A stretch of DNA of 64,000 nt from JAGXRK01 sp963714415 (lineage in GTDB: Bacteria; Bacteroidota; Ignavibacteria; Ignavibacteriales; Ignavibacteriaceae): positions 372,001 through 436,000 of the forward strand of contig CAVQOL010000001.1 in assembly GCA_963714415.1 (NCBI GenBank). Reading direction: 5' to 3'. The position numbers and the translations under genes were made by a program. The notes under the pieces are model-generated. The model saw nothing but the letters and a program-made list of their open reading frames with translations. It made no database searches and had not been told where the DNA came from. Of the stretch, positions 10,266 through 20,129 are shown in pieces (position 1 is the first letter of the stretch; each line of letters opens with the position of its first letter).

Positions 10266-10272
10266 TAAGGCA

Positions 10273-11450
10273 TTATTTGTTCTTGAAAAATTCTGCGGTT
10301 TTACTAACAACATATTTTATCTGATCATCGCTGAGTTCGGGATAAATTGGTAATGCAATAGATGTATCTGCAGCAAACTCCGAATTCAGAAAATCTCCTT
10401 TTTTTCCATTAAGGTTGGCAAAACACTCCTGAAGATGAAATGGAACAGGATAATAAATTTCTGTTGCTACTTCATTCTTTGTTAAGAATTCTCTTAAATC
10501 ATCACGCTTTTCAACACGGATTATGTATTGATTGTAGATGTGATAATTTAATACTGTTGATGAAAGATTTTCATAAACTGCTTTTGGAAGAAGAACTTTA
10601 TTCTTTGAGTCAAAATTTAATTTGCCTGTTTCTTCAGCTAACCCGGCAGCAATAAACTGTTCATTATAAAGTTGCAGCATTCTACTCTTCTTTTTTTCGA
10701 CCAGGAATCCAAGTGGGGAAGCTTTACGCTAATTACTACTGCCTGAATAGCATCTAATCTAAAATTTCCGCCAATAACTTTATGATAATATTTCGGTTCA
10801 CCGCCATGAACTCTTTTTATAATTATTTTTTTTGCAAGCTCATCATCATTTGTGGTTACTAAACCGCCATCGCCGAAACAACCTAAATTTTTACTCGGAA
10901 AAAATGAAAAGCATCCAATATCACCAATTGTACCAACACATCTTCCATCTTTATATTGTGTCCCGATTGCCTGTGCTGCGTCTTCAACTACATACAGATT
11001 ATTTTCTTTGGCAATTTTCATAATCTCATCCATCTCCGCACTTTGTCCGTATAGATGAACGGGGATTACGGCTTTTGTTTTAGAAGTGATTTTCCTTTTA
11101 AAGTCATTCACATCAATATTAAAAGTAACAGGATCGCAATCAGTCAGAACAGGAATAGCATTTAATCTTGATACAACCCCGGCTGTTGCGAAAAACGAAT
11201 ATGTGGGAACGATTACTTCATCTCCCGGCTGAATATCGAGTGCCATTAAAGCAAGAAGCAGAGCATCGGTTCCGGAGGAAACACCAATTGCATGCTTTGC
11301 ACCCAGATATTCGGCACATGCATCTTCCATTTTTTTTACTTCAGGACCAAGAATAAAATACTGTGACTCCGCAACTTTAAGTATTGCTTCATCCAATTCT
11401 TTCTTTAATGATTGATATTGCGGCTTAAGGTCTAATAACGGTACTTTCAT
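10273..11450 (-). CDS. DegT/DnrJ/EryC1/StrS (AryI) sugar aminotransferase (apparent frameshift)
   Basis: PLP-dependent transaminase that installs an amino group on a keto sugar nucleotide. MKVPLLDLKPQYQSLKKELD is a typical start; GVSSGTDALLLALMAL and VIVPTYSFFATA follow. FFPSKNLGCFGDGG near residue 190 holds the Schiff-base lysine. A C-terminal domain continues in another frame (LYNEQFIAAGLAEETG to the stop at 10273). The break falls in a seven-base A run (T7 at 10691-10697); an eighth A would restore one ORF of about 392 residues, the family norm. It follows rfbC in the operon, so a dTDP-4-keto (or 3-keto) 6-deoxyhexose is a likely substrate, but the exact sugar is unknown. Confidence 0.88.
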
Positions 11451-11496
11451 AGATATCCTTTGAAAAGTGTTTAATTAAAATTTTTATAATTATAAA

Positions 11497-12051
11497 TCAG
11501 CTCTGATAAATAAAGTCCTTATCAATCTCTTTGAACATTTTTGCTTGCAAATCTTTTTCAGAAACAATTGGATTTTCAACCATCCAATCGATGTTTAACT
11601 CGGGATCATTGTAGATAATCGCTCTTTCATGTTCTTTACTATAAAACTGCGTGCATTTATAAGAAAAGATTGCCTCATCGGAAAGCACAGAAAAACCATG
11701 TGCAAATCCGGGAGGAATCCAAAGTTGCAGATGATTCTCCTCGGATAATTCAACTGCATAATATTTGCCAAATGTGGGCGAATCAAATCTTATATCAACA
11801 GCTACATCTAAAACTCTGCCTGAAATAACCTGACAAAGTTTACCTTGTGCTTTTTCACCAACCTGATAATGTAATCCCCGAATAGTAGATTTTATAGATT
11901 TAGAAATATTATCCTGAACAAAATTTAAATTAAGTCCTAAGTCTTCGCATATCTGCTCATTAAAAGATTCGAAAAAATATCCTCTGCTGTCGCCGAAAAC
12001 TTTGGGTTTAATTAGAAGCAGCCCCTGAATGTTGGTTTTTTCTGTTTCCAT
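11497..12051 (-). CDS. rfbC: dTDP-4-dehydrorhamnose 3,5-epimerase
   Basis: Cupin-fold epimerase of 184 residues acting on dTDP-4-keto-6-deoxyglucose in dTDP-L-rhamnose synthesis. The active-site segments are visible: FFESFNE, STIRGLHYQ (catalytic His), GKLCQVISGRVLDVAVDIR, WIPPGFAHGF and Tyr/Cys in FSYKCTQFYS. It lies 14 bases after rfbA. The partner genes rfbB and rfbD are not in this window, so the pathway is completed elsewhere or feeds the neighbouring aminotransferase product. Confidence 0.94.
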   Translation of the reverse strand: METEKTNIQGLLLIKPKVFGDSRGYFFESFNEQICEDLGLNLNFVQDNISKSIKSTIRGLHYQVGEKAQGKLCQVISGRVLDVAVDIRFDSPTFGKYYAVELSEENHLQLWIPPGFAHGFSVLSDEAIFSYKCTQFYSKEHERAIIYNDPELNIDWMVENPIVSEKDLQAKMFKEIDKDFIYQS

Positions 12052-12065
12052 GTTTGTCTAAGCAA

Positions 12066-12929
12066 TTAACTTTCTTTGTAAATTTTTTCTAAATAATCTC
12101 TATACATTGAGGCAGGAATAGAATCAAGAAGCTCTCTGAACTGATTCTTGTTTATAAATCCTTTATGAAAAGCAATTTCTTCAACGCAAGCTACCTTTAA
12201 ACCCTGCCTGTCTTCGATAACTCCAAAAAAGGTTGATGCTTGCAGTAAAGCTTCGGGCGTTCCTGTATCAAGCCATGCTACGCCTCTTCCAATTTTTTCA
12301 ACATATAATTCATCACTAGCAAGGTATGTTTTATTTACATCCGTAATTTCCAATTCACCTCTTGCGGAAGGTTTAAGATTTTTAGAAATATTAACAACTT
12401 TATCATCATAAATATATAATCCCGGCACCGCATAATTTGATTTTGGCTTGGATGGTTTTTCTTCAATAGAAATTGCTTTGCCATTCTGATCAAATTCGAC
12501 AATACCGTATCGTTGCGGATCATTAACCTGATAACCAAATATTACTGATCCCTTCTCCAATTTCAAAGCATCATAAAAGAATTGAAGATTACCATAAAAA
12601 ATGTTATCGCCAAGAATTAGTGTTACCTTATCATCGCCTATAAATTCTTCACCGAGAATAAATGCTTCCGCAATTCCGTTTGGAGCTTTTTGAACTTTGT
12701 ATTGAATGTTCAATCCAATTTGTGAACCGCTGTTAAATAGCAGTTTATAAAGCGGAATTGTCTCCTCATTCGAAATTATTAGAACATCTTTTATTCCACC
12801 AAGCATAAGAATAGATAAAGGATAATAGATAAGCGGTTTATCATAAATAAGTGATAATTGCTTGCTGTAAACCTTTGTTATTGGATAAAGGCGGGAACCG
12901 GAACCTCCGGCGAGAATAATTCCTTTCAC
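12066..12929 (-). CDS. rfbA: Glucose-1-phosphate thymidylyltransferase
   Basis: Makes dTDP-glucose from glucose-1-phosphate and dTTP. The 287-residue protein starts with the nucleotidyltransferase loop GGSGSRLYPITKVYSKQL and DKPLIYYPLS. It then shows LGDNIFYG (metal Asp), GIVEFDQNGKAISIEEKPSKPKS and AWLDTGTPEALLQAS, all diagnostic of RmlA. It is the first gene of the minus-strand sugar operon rfbA-rfbC-degT-wzi-fcl-gmd. The 67-base AT-rich gap upstream (12930-12996) should hold the promoter. Confidence 0.95.
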   Translation of the reverse strand: MKGIILAGGSGSRLYPITKVYSKQLSLIYDKPLIYYPLSILMLGGIKDVLIISNEETIPLYKLLFNSGSQIGLNIQYKVQKAPNGIAEAFILGEEFIGDDKVTLILGDNIFYGNLQFFYDALKLEKGSVIFGYQVNDPQRYGIVEFDQNGKAISIEEKPSKPKSNYAVPGLYIYDDKVVNISKNLKPSARGELEITDVNKTYLASDELYVEKIGRGVAWLDTGTPEALLQASTFFGVIEDRQGLKVACVEEIAFHKGFINKNQFRELLDSIPASMYRDYLEKIYKES

Positions 12930-12996
12930 AAGAAATCCTGTTTTTAATTAATAATAGCACAAATATAAAAAGATTATTGCAAAGGTTACGAGATAA

Positions 12997-14388
12997 TTAA
13001 AGCAGTTTTCCGCTTAAAATTACAAGGGCTACGGTAAAATAAATTATTAGTCCCGTTACGTCTACAAGCGTTGCAACGAGCGGAGCAGATGATGTTGCGG
13101 GATCAATGCCAAATTTTTTAAGAATAAAAGGAAGCATTGATCCGGCGATATTTCCCCACAGAACAATTCCAACTAAAGAAATACCAACAGTTAGGGCAAC
13201 TAATGATAAGTATAATTCTATAACAGGTGAAAATTGGGCAATTATAACAACCTGGAAAAAACCTATCAATCCAAGAACTAATCCCATGGCAAATCCTGAG
13301 AAAATCTCTCTTCGCATAATATGCCACCAATCAACAAGAGTAATTTCGCCAAGCGCCATTGCACGCACTACAAGAGTAGCTGCCTGCGCACCGGAATTAC
13401 CTCCGCTTGCTATAATCATTGGAACAAATAAGGCAAGAGCTGCAACTTTTAACAACTCATCTTCAAAAAATCCCATTGCAATAGCAGTTAGAGATTGACC
13501 GAGCAGAAGTAATGAAAGCCAGGGAACTCTCTTTTTAATTATTGACAGAATGGGTAAATCGGGATACGGTTCGTCAAGAGCTTCAATAGCAGAAAGTTTG
13601 TGAATATCTTCGGTTGCTTCTTCTTCGGCAACATCAAGAACATCATCCACCGTTACAATTCCAAGAAGCATTCCCAATTTGTCTACAACCGGAAGTGCAA
13701 TTCTATCATATTTTTTAAACAGTTCGACTGCTTCTTCCTGATCAGCATTTACATTTAATCCCACAAAGTTTTCTATCATCAGTTCACGAACCGGAGAGTC
13801 TAATGGTGCAAGTAAAAACTCTCTTATTTTAATATCATCAATTAACTTTCCCTTTTCATCAACAATGTAAACTATGTTTAGAGTTTCCTTGTCTTCTCCG
13901 TGAATTCTTATATAATCTAAAACCTGCTGAACAGTCATATCCGGCTTTACGGCTATATAATCCGGTGTCATCAATCTGCCGACACTGTTTTCGGGGTAGC
14001 CGAGCAAAGCATTTGCAATTGCTCTTTCTTCGTGAGAGAGAAGTTGAATCAACTGTTTTGCAGCAGAACTTGGCATTTCTTCAAAAAGTGCAGTTCGGTC
14101 ATCGGGAGACATTTCATTCAATATTGCGGCAACTTCCTCTTTACCCATAGCTTTTATTAACAATTCCTGTGTGTCGAAATCAAGATGCTCAAAAGTATCT
14201 GCAGCAAGTTCATTTTGAAGAAGTCTGAATACTATTACCTGCTCATTTTCGGGTAGTTCAACTATAAGGTCTGCAATATCGGCGGGAGTCCATTCGGTAA
14301 GAATCTCCTTGAGAACACCAAGCTGTCTCTCCGCAATAAGAGACTGAATTTCTGGTTGTAGCAATCTGCTTAGCATAGGAGATTCCAT
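12997..14388 (-). CDS. mgtE: Magnesium transporter MgtE
   Basis: Mg2+ channel/transporter of 463 residues. The N-terminal superhelical domain (about residues 20-130) has the repeats LLIKAMGKEEVAAILNEMSP and DDRTALFEEMPSS. Paired CBS domains follow (about 130-255, ending GIVTVDDVLDVAEEEATEDI) and close the pore when Mg2+ binds. The C-terminal five-helix membrane domain includes FVPMIIASGGNSGAQAATLV, the conserved pore segment. It is divergent from pdxB. No Mg2+ riboswitch was recognised in the 147 bases upstream. Confidence 0.95.
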   Translation of the reverse strand: MESPMLSRLLQPEIQSLIAERQLGVLKEILTEWTPADIADLIVELPENEQVIVFRLLQNELAADTFEHLDFDTQELLIKAMGKEEVAAILNEMSPDDRTALFEEMPSSAAKQLIQLLSHEERAIANALLGYPENSVGRLMTPDYIAVKPDMTVQQVLDYIRIHGEDKETLNIVYIVDEKGKLIDDIKIREFLLAPLDSPVRELMIENFVGLNVNADQEEAVELFKKYDRIALPVVDKLGMLLGIVTVDDVLDVAEEEATEDIHKLSAIEALDEPYPDLPILSIIKKRVPWLSLLLLGQSLTAIAMGFFEDELLKVAALALFVPMIIASGGNSGAQAATLVVRAMALGEITLVDWWHIMRREIFSGFAMGLVLGLIGFFQVVIIAQFSPVIELYLSLVALTVGISLVGIVLWGNIAGSMLPFILKKFGIDPATSSAPLVATLVDVTGLIIYFTVALVILSGKLL

Positions 14389-14535
14389 AATTAGAAGACT
14401 ATTTTCTACATTTTTATTACAATAGTTTTAACTTTGATTTGTGAGTAAAAAATTTTACTCCGGTTGCCAAAATAGAAATATTATTTGTCAATAGGAATTG
14501 AAATTAGCATATAATTTTTTAACGAAAGATTCTAT

Positions 14536-15679
14536 ATGATAAAGATAATTGCAGATGAAAATCTTGCATATCCAAATGAATTGTTTTCACAGTTTGGTGA
14601 AGTGCGCTTTGTGAATGGACGAAATATTTCAAACTCAATGTTAAAAGATATTGATGTGCTGATTGTACGTTCAGTTACGGATGTAAATGAATCTCTGCTT
14701 ACCGGAACCAATGTAAAATTTGTGGGAACGGCTACAATCGGGACAGATCATATAGATATTGATTATTTAAATAAGAATGGAATTGCTTTTGCCAGTGCTG
14801 CCGGATGTAATTCTTACGCGGTTGCTGAATATCTGGTTGCTGCTTTGCTCTTCACTGCCGTTAAAGAAAATTTTTCGGTCAAAGATAAAACAATTGGAGT
14901 TGTTGGTGTTGGTAATGTCGGAAGTAAAGTTGTTCGCTTTTGTGAAGCTTTAGGAATGAAGGTTCTAAAAAACGATCCGCCTCTTTACAGTGCCGGAAAA
15001 TTAAACGACGCACTTTCTCTTAATGATTTATTTGATGCAGATATAATTTCTCTTCATGTACCATTAACATTTGAAGGAGAAAACAAAACCTTTCATCTGT
15101 TTGATGAAGACAAATTAAATCGGATAAAAGATGATGCTATCTTCATAAATACTTCACGTGGTTCTGTCGTTAACAATAAATCATTGAAGGAAATAATTGA
15201 AAAGAAAAATCTAAAAGTAATTTTGGATGTTTGGGAGAATGAACCAAATATTGATGAACAACTTGTTGATCAAGTATTAATCGGGACTCCACATATTGCC
15301 GGCTATACCTTTGAAGGTAAAGTAAACGGAACAATTATGATTTGCGAAGCTTTAGTTGAGTTTCTAAAAATGGGAGAACTCATTAGTCTTAAGCTTCCGG
15401 ATGTAAATGATCACGAAAAAGAATTTAATACATCTATCAGTACAGAACTTCTCATTAAACAAAATTGTTAAATCAATATATGATATTGAAAAAGATCATA
15501 ATGAATTTTTATTAATCAACTCATTAAAAGGTAATGAGCGTGGGAAATATTTTGATAAACTCAGAAAAGTATATCCTTTAAGAAGAGAGTTCAATAATTA
15601 TTCTGTTCGATTAAGTCAACCTGATCCCAATACCAGGCAAATGTTAAAGAATTTGCGTTTTAAGATTTCTGGAGAATAA
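14536..15679 (+). CDS. pdxB: 4-phosphoerythronate dehydrogenase (apparent frameshift near C terminus)
   Basis: Oxidises 4-phosphoerythronate in the DXP-dependent route to pyridoxal phosphate. MIKIIADENLAYPNELFSQF is a typical PdxB start. FVGTATIGTDHIDIDYL, the NAD-binding GVVGVGNVGSKVV, HVPLTFEG and NTSRGSVVN (D-isomer 2-hydroxyacid dehydrogenase motifs), and GTPHIAGYTFEGKVNGT follow. The frame breaks at the A4 run 15461-15464; one base fewer gives TELLIKQIVKSIYDIE and extends the protein to about 380 residues, a normal length with the C-terminal dimerisation domain. The 3' end overlaps the convergent methyltransferase by 20 bases. Confidence 0.9.
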
Positions 15680-16406
15680 AAAAAACATAACCATAATAAT
15701 CAGAATATTTTCTGAATAACTCTATCTCATCTGCGGCTTCTGTTATTATTGGTGAAATGTTAGAGTCTTTTAAATATTTCTCATCAAGCGATTCTAGCTT
15801 TTTTAAAAGCGGGTTGTAGTAATTGTCCCACCAGCTTGATTCAGGCAATGTAAAATGATTAATAATTTTATATCCGTTGCGAACAATAATATCAATATTG
15901 CTGTCAACATCTGTTATTTCCGGATAAGCGGTTTTCCAAAACTCCTTTAACTCTTTCGGCATGTCCTTCTTCAGCCAGCAAATATGAGAGCAGACAAGAT
16001 ATCCGTTTTGTTTCAATAACCTTTTCCATTCATTTAATCCTTTCTCTAGTCCAATAATATAAATTGAACCTTCTGACCATATAATATCAAAACTATTGTC
16101 ATCGAACTTCAGATCATCCATTGATTGAACAGATGTTGAAATTTTTTTCTGAAGTTTTTCTTTCTTTGCAGTTAATTCAAGTTTATCTAAATATGGTTTA
16201 TAAAAATCAACGGCAGTAATTCTTCCATCTATGAGTTTTGCCAACTGAATTGTTTGCATCCCTGTTCCGCAGCCAATATCCAATAGCGATTTTATTTCTT
16301 TTATATGCGGAATTGAGTTAAAGGCTTTTGTTGTTGATTGATTATCGCCCGGACCTTGCCGCGGTAAATCAATATAAAGCTGAAAGAAAAACTCTTGTGC
16401 GTCCAT
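15660..16406 (-). CDS. Class I SAM-dependent methyltransferase
   Basis: About 248 residues. The SAM-binding motif I is LLDIGCGTGMQTIQLAKL near residue 50, followed by ITAVDFYKPYL (acidic residue of motif II) and FDIIWSEGSIYIIGLEKGLN. This is the Methyltransf_11/25 type. The substrate cannot be told from sequence. I place the start at ATG 16406 (MDAQEFFFQLYID), just after the stop of the MORN-TonB gene at 16420; an ATG at 16445 would lie inside that gene. It ends in the last codons of convergent pdxB. Confidence 0.85.
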   Translation of the reverse strand: MDAQEFFFQLYIDLPRQGPGDNQSTTKAFNSIPHIKEIKSLLDIGCGTGMQTIQLAKLIDGRITAVDFYKPYLDKLELTAKKEKLQKKISTSVQSMDDLKFDDNSFDIIWSEGSIYIIGLEKGLNEWKRLLKQNGYLVCSHICWLKKDMPKELKEFWKTAYPEITDVDSNIDIIVRNGYKIINHFTLPESSWWDNYYNPLLKKLESLDEKYLKDSNISPIITEAADEIELFRKYSDYYGYVFFILQKS

Positions 16407-16419
16407 TATAAATTTTAAC

Positions 16420-17253
16420 TTATTTATCTTCAATTTTAAACTCAACCGGAATGATCATCTGAACTTTAATCGGCTTCCCTCTTTGCAACCCGGGTTTAAA
16501 ACGTGAATAATAAACTGCAAGTCTTGCCGATTCATCAAGCAATGGATGAACGCTTTCAACCACCTCAGCCGAGGAGACTTCACCTGAAGTTTCAATGAAA
16601 GCATGAATCTTTACTGTGCCTTCTATTTTTCTATCACGTGCTTCTCTTGAGTATGAAAGACGTCTGTAAATAGAGTTCATTCCACCAATCGGTTCGGGCA
16701 TTACTTCAACATTCAGATAGTAGGCTGGATCATCCTCATAATTAATTTTTTCTTCTTCTTTAGGCGGTAAAGAAAGTTCATCTTCCTTGCTTGTTTTTTG
16801 CTGCTGACGCTGTTTCCATTCGGCTAAATATTTTTGATAATCTTCTTCACGATATTCCCCGACAAGCAGAAACTCCTGACCGATTCTTACTCCATTTTCA
16901 AAAATTATATCTTCAATGTAATTGCCCGAAGAATCAAACATAGAAACGGGTCCTTCGCGTTTTCCGTTTTCAATATTAAACAGCTCTTTAAGATTTCCGC
17001 TCGGATAGTACAGCTTTAACAAACCATCAACTTTATCATTTACATAATTTCTTTCTTCTTTAATTGTTCCGTCATTATAATAAAATTTTGCTTCGCCTTC
17101 ACGGACGCCATTTGAATACAGTATTATTGATTCGACCTGACCGTTCTCAAAATAAGTTTTTACTGTATCGGTTTGACCAAAGGTATTAATACAAAAAAGA
17201 CCAATGAATAAGGTGATATATAATTTCATTAACAACTTCTTTCCGGTTTTCAT
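16420..17253 (-). CDS. Exported MORN-repeat protein with C-terminal TonB domain
   Basis: 277 residues (or 269 if the second ATG at 17229 is used, which follows a GGAAAGAAG stretch). An N-terminal signal peptide (LYITLFIGLFCINTFGQ) is followed by about four YwqK/MORN-type repeats, each near 23 residues (YFENGQVESIILYSNGVREG, YYNDGTIKEE, YYPSGNLKEL). A charged linker holds KEDELSLPPKEEEK. The C-terminal 90 residues are a TonB domain with MPEPIGGMNSIYRRL and IEGTVKIHAFIETSGEV. Unlike classical TonB there is no uncleaved membrane anchor or Pro-rich spacer. It lies 22 bases after the membrane HExxH gene. Function unknown; the MORN part may bind envelope lipid or glycan. Confidence 0.75.
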   Translation of the reverse strand: MKTGKKLLMKLYITLFIGLFCINTFGQTDTVKTYFENGQVESIILYSNGVREGEAKFYYNDGTIKEERNYVNDKVDGLLKLYYPSGNLKELFNIENGKREGPVSMFDSSGNYIEDIIFENGVRIGQEFLLVGEYREEDYQKYLAEWKQRQQQKTSKEDELSLPPKEEEKINYEDDPAYYLNVEVMPEPIGGMNSIYRRLSYSREARDRKIEGTVKIHAFIETSGEVSSAEVVESVHPLLDESARLAVYYSRFKPGLQRGKPIKVQMIIPVEFKIEDK

Positions 17254-17275
17254 AATCTGTGTACAAAGATATAAT

Positions 17276-17839
17276 TCAATCCTGAGTAATAAGAGGCATT
17301 AAAATGGTAATTATAAATATTAGAATTGCTACTCCGAAGAAAAAGTATCCGACCAAATGATCATAATGTAAAATGCCAAGTTGACTGAGCAAATAATTCC
17401 AATCGTGATAAACTTTATTTCCCCCAAGTAAGGGAAGTTTTCGTGCTTGTGCATCGGCTGCATAAACTGAAATATTTATAAGGTTTTGCCCAAGCCATAA
17501 AAATGAAAATTGCACTCCGGTGCGGTAATGATTTCTGTAAAAATACCAGGCAATGACTGATGGAAGAATTATCTGCATCAAAGTTCCACCGAGAGTATAA
17601 ATGAACTTTCCGAAAAATTTGAAAAAAAGATGACCGGCTTCATGAATAACAAGATCAATGTTATCAAGCAGACCGTATTCTCCTCTGTTTAATATCCAAT
17701 AAACTGCAATTGGTAAAATAATTATAGACGGAATCCATCTTTTAATTTCATCTAATTTTGTATGTTCTTTAGCATACTTTAGACTTACTTTCGTTTCGTC
17801 CTTTATTTCCTTATTTATATTGTTTTCGGGTAATAGCAT
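17276..17839 (-). CDS. Membrane protein with HExxH motif (M50-like metalloprotease fold)
   Basis: 187 residues with a charged N terminus and about four hydrophobic segments. The second segment holds DLVIHEAGHLFFKFFGKF, an HExxH zinc motif, followed by GGTLMQIILPSVIA, which resembles the second conserved region of M50-like membrane peptidases. ISVYAADAQARKLPLL comes later, with Asp residues that could complete a metal site. It heads a minus-strand group with the MORN-TonB and methyltransferase genes. Proteolytic activity is inferred from the motif only; a substrate is unknown. Confidence 0.65.
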   Translation of the reverse strand: MLLPENNINKEIKDETKVSLKYAKEHTKLDEIKRWIPSIIILPIAVYWILNRGEYGLLDNIDLVIHEAGHLFFKFFGKFIYTLGGTLMQIILPSVIAWYFYRNHYRTGVQFSFLWLGQNLINISVYAADAQARKLPLLGGNKVYHDWNYLLSQLGILHYDHLVGYFFFGVAILIFIITILMPLITQD

Positions 17840-17976
17840 AAACCGCAGATAGTATTAAAAAGTTTAAAGAATATTAATGAAGATTATTTTAAATTAGTAC
17901 AAATATAAGATTTTATGGCAGGATATTTTATAATTATGTAATCAGCAAAAAAGGAGAAACCCCCAGATGAAATAGT

Positions 17977-19917
17977 TTAAGGTCTCATCTCACTTTTTTT
18001 GTTTTCTAAGTTATTTAGTAATGACAGATCAAGTTCCTTATCAAAAGTAACTGTAAAAACCGAACCAATATTTTTTTCACTTTCAACTTCAATATTTGCG
18101 CTGTTGATTTCTACATACTTTTTCACAAGAGCAAGACCAAGTCCGTTTCCTTCATATTCACGTTTATGACCGGCATCTTCCTGTGAAAAAGGAGCAAATA
18201 ATTTTTTCATGTACTGCGGACTCATACCAATTCCGCTATCTCTTATTTCTACTTTTATTTTATTATATGTTTCAATAACTGCAACTTCAACAAATCCTTT
18301 GGGTGTATATTTGATTGCATTGTAAATAAGATTCTGAAATATCTGACTAACGGTATATTTGTCTGCAATAATATTAACATTTTCACAATGCTTAAGAAAT
18401 CTTAATTGTAAACCTTTTTCTTCAGCCAGTGATCGGAATTCGTTAACCATAGTTTTTAATTCGCAAACAATATCAAAGTTTTCAAAATCAGATTTGTAGT
18501 TACCGCTTTGAACAGAAGACATACTAAGAATCATATCAATCGTTCTCTGCAAACGTCTCCCTGCGCTTTTAACAGAGTTAAGAATTACCATTAAATCATT
18601 CTCCTTGTCATCAATCTCATCTACTATTAAAGGAACGGAAGTTAAAATCACATTAAGCGGAGTTCTTATTTCATGTGACATTTGAGCAAGGAAAGCACTT
18701 TTTAATCGATCCGATTCTTTCGCTTTTTCTAAAGTACTTATCAGTTCTTTCTGAATGTTTTTGATTTGCGATATATCAAGCACCTGAATTAAATAATGTT
18801 TAACCTTTTTTTGAGAATCAAATATTGGCACTGATTTAACAATTACACTTACCTCTGACCCGCTTCTTCTTACTAATACTTTCTCAGAAGTAATATCAGA
18901 AGCTTCAAACTCTTTTTTGTTTTCTTTGTGTTCTGTAAAAAAATCGATTTTGTCTTTTCCGAGAAGACTGCGAATATGCATATCAATCAATTCCGCAGGT
19001 TGATAGCCAACCATTTTACAAAATGATTTGTTTGTTTTCATAATCTGGTTTCCGGGAGTAAGCATAACCATTCCGATAGGAGCGTTTTCAAAAAGTATCC
19101 TGAATTGTTCTTCACTTTTGATCAACGAATATTCAGCTTTCTTTCTGTAGTCAATTTCTTCAGTAAGTTCACTGAGTTTGCTTTTAATAAAATCGTGTAC
19201 CTTTTTATTCAGTACTTCAACCTGCGAGGATGATTTATCAAGCTCGTTAAGAACTACGTCTATTCTGTCAGCCAATGAAGAGATTCCGTCTTTGTTGGTT
19301 TCTCTCTTCAGTTCTTTGCTTTTTATTTTAAGTTTTTTATCCAGACGATAAAATACTTTTGTTAAAGGACGAAGTGACATACTGCTCAAAAAATATGAAA
19401 ATAATGTCCCAATTAGAGCTATTAAAAAGCTAAAGAAACCCGCATATGTTTTTTTACTAAGTAGTTTTTGGGCGATTTCTTCCGAATCGAATCCGATATA
19501 AATTTTCCCAATATCTATTTTGCGAACGAGAACCGGAACAGATGTACGGTAAATTTTCTGATTTGACGAAATGCTTTCCTCCGCATCATCCATAAGATAA
19601 TAACTGGCTTCCGCTTCTTGCATATTTATTCCATCAAATACCTCGTGCGAAGCATTTTCAACAACCAAATACAAGGCTTTATTAATTTCTAATAATTCGC
19701 TAAGAACTGATTTTTCTGAGATTTTGGATTGCCAGAAAATTTCAGGATTGTGGCTAAGATAATGAGCAATAGTCTCGGCTTTTTCGCTGAATCTTTCGTG
19801 TGCTTCCATATCGGATTTATGGGTTATATGAAAGTAAATTGCCCCGGATAGAAGGATAAAAAATACCGTAAATTTGATGGTAAATATTATTTGGATTTTT
19901 TGCGATCCGTTTGTCAT
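17977..19917 (-). CDS. PAS-domain sensor histidine kinase
   Basis: 646 residues. Two transmembrane segments (about 12-30 and 158-178) enclose a periplasmic sensor region of some 125 residues. A coiled coil (about 190-260) leads to a PAS domain (about 265-385, FRILFENAPIGMVMLTPGNQ). The dimerisation/phosphorylation helix has the phospho-acceptor His in AFLAQMSHEIRTPLNV. The HATPase_c domain shows the N box (IFQNLIYNAIKYTPKG), G1 (IRDSGIGMS), F box (FAPFSQED) and G2 (GNGLGLALVKKYVE). No response regulator is next to it, so it is an orphan kinase. The signal is unknown. Confidence 0.93.
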   Translation of the reverse strand: MTNGSQKIQIIFTIKFTVFFILLSGAIYFHITHKSDMEAHERFSEKAETIAHYLSHNPEIFWQSKISEKSVLSELLEINKALYLVVENASHEVFDGINMQEAEASYYLMDDAEESISSNQKIYRTSVPVLVRKIDIGKIYIGFDSEEIAQKLLSKKTYAGFFSFLIALIGTLFSYFLSSMSLRPLTKVFYRLDKKLKIKSKELKRETNKDGISSLADRIDVVLNELDKSSSQVEVLNKKVHDFIKSKLSELTEEIDYRKKAEYSLIKSEEQFRILFENAPIGMVMLTPGNQIMKTNKSFCKMVGYQPAELIDMHIRSLLGKDKIDFFTEHKENKKEFEASDITSEKVLVRRSGSEVSVIVKSVPIFDSQKKVKHYLIQVLDISQIKNIQKELISTLEKAKESDRLKSAFLAQMSHEIRTPLNVILTSVPLIVDEIDDKENDLMVILNSVKSAGRRLQRTIDMILSMSSVQSGNYKSDFENFDIVCELKTMVNEFRSLAEEKGLQLRFLKHCENVNIIADKYTVSQIFQNLIYNAIKYTPKGFVEVAVIETYNKIKVEIRDSGIGMSPQYMKKLFAPFSQEDAGHKREYEGNGLGLALVKKYVEINSANIEVESEKNIGSVFTVTFDKELDLSLLNNLENKKSEMRP

Positions 19918-20129
19918 ATTATTTTCAATACCAAGGTTTAAATAAACCTGGAGCTTTCTACTTATTAGTTAATTCAGTCAACTTTACCAACTTAAATGCC
20001 GTCTGAAATATTGCATTATTTGCTAAAAATGAAGAGTTTAAATGAAAGGATTGTGTCAATTTGAGATTCGATGTGTGATTTTTACCATTTAAAACAGTTA
20101 TTCTTTCCCTGTCTTAACCAGTTCAGTAT
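19918..20129. other. Intergenic region upstream of the histidine kinase
   Basis: No ORF or RNA gene was recognised here. An imperfect palindrome (CCAAGGTTTAAATAAACCTGG, minus one base, 19931-19951) sits 14-34 bases before the kinase ATG and may be an operator or a short 5' hairpin. The rest is AT-rich and should contain the kinase promoter. Confidence 0.3.

Noticed and set aside
12335..12538. Small ORF within rfbA
   Set aside because: Overlaps a strongly conserved gene on the same strand in another frame and shows no family features.
14389..14535. Mg2+-sensing riboswitch upstream of mgtE
   Set aside because: The 147-base spacer shows no M-box-like conserved stems; only AT-rich promoter-type sequence.
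16420..17253. YwqK-type toxin-antitoxin antitoxin
   Set aside because: MORN/YwqK repeats are often labelled antitoxin, but the protein is exported, ends in a TonB domain, and has no toxin gene beside it.
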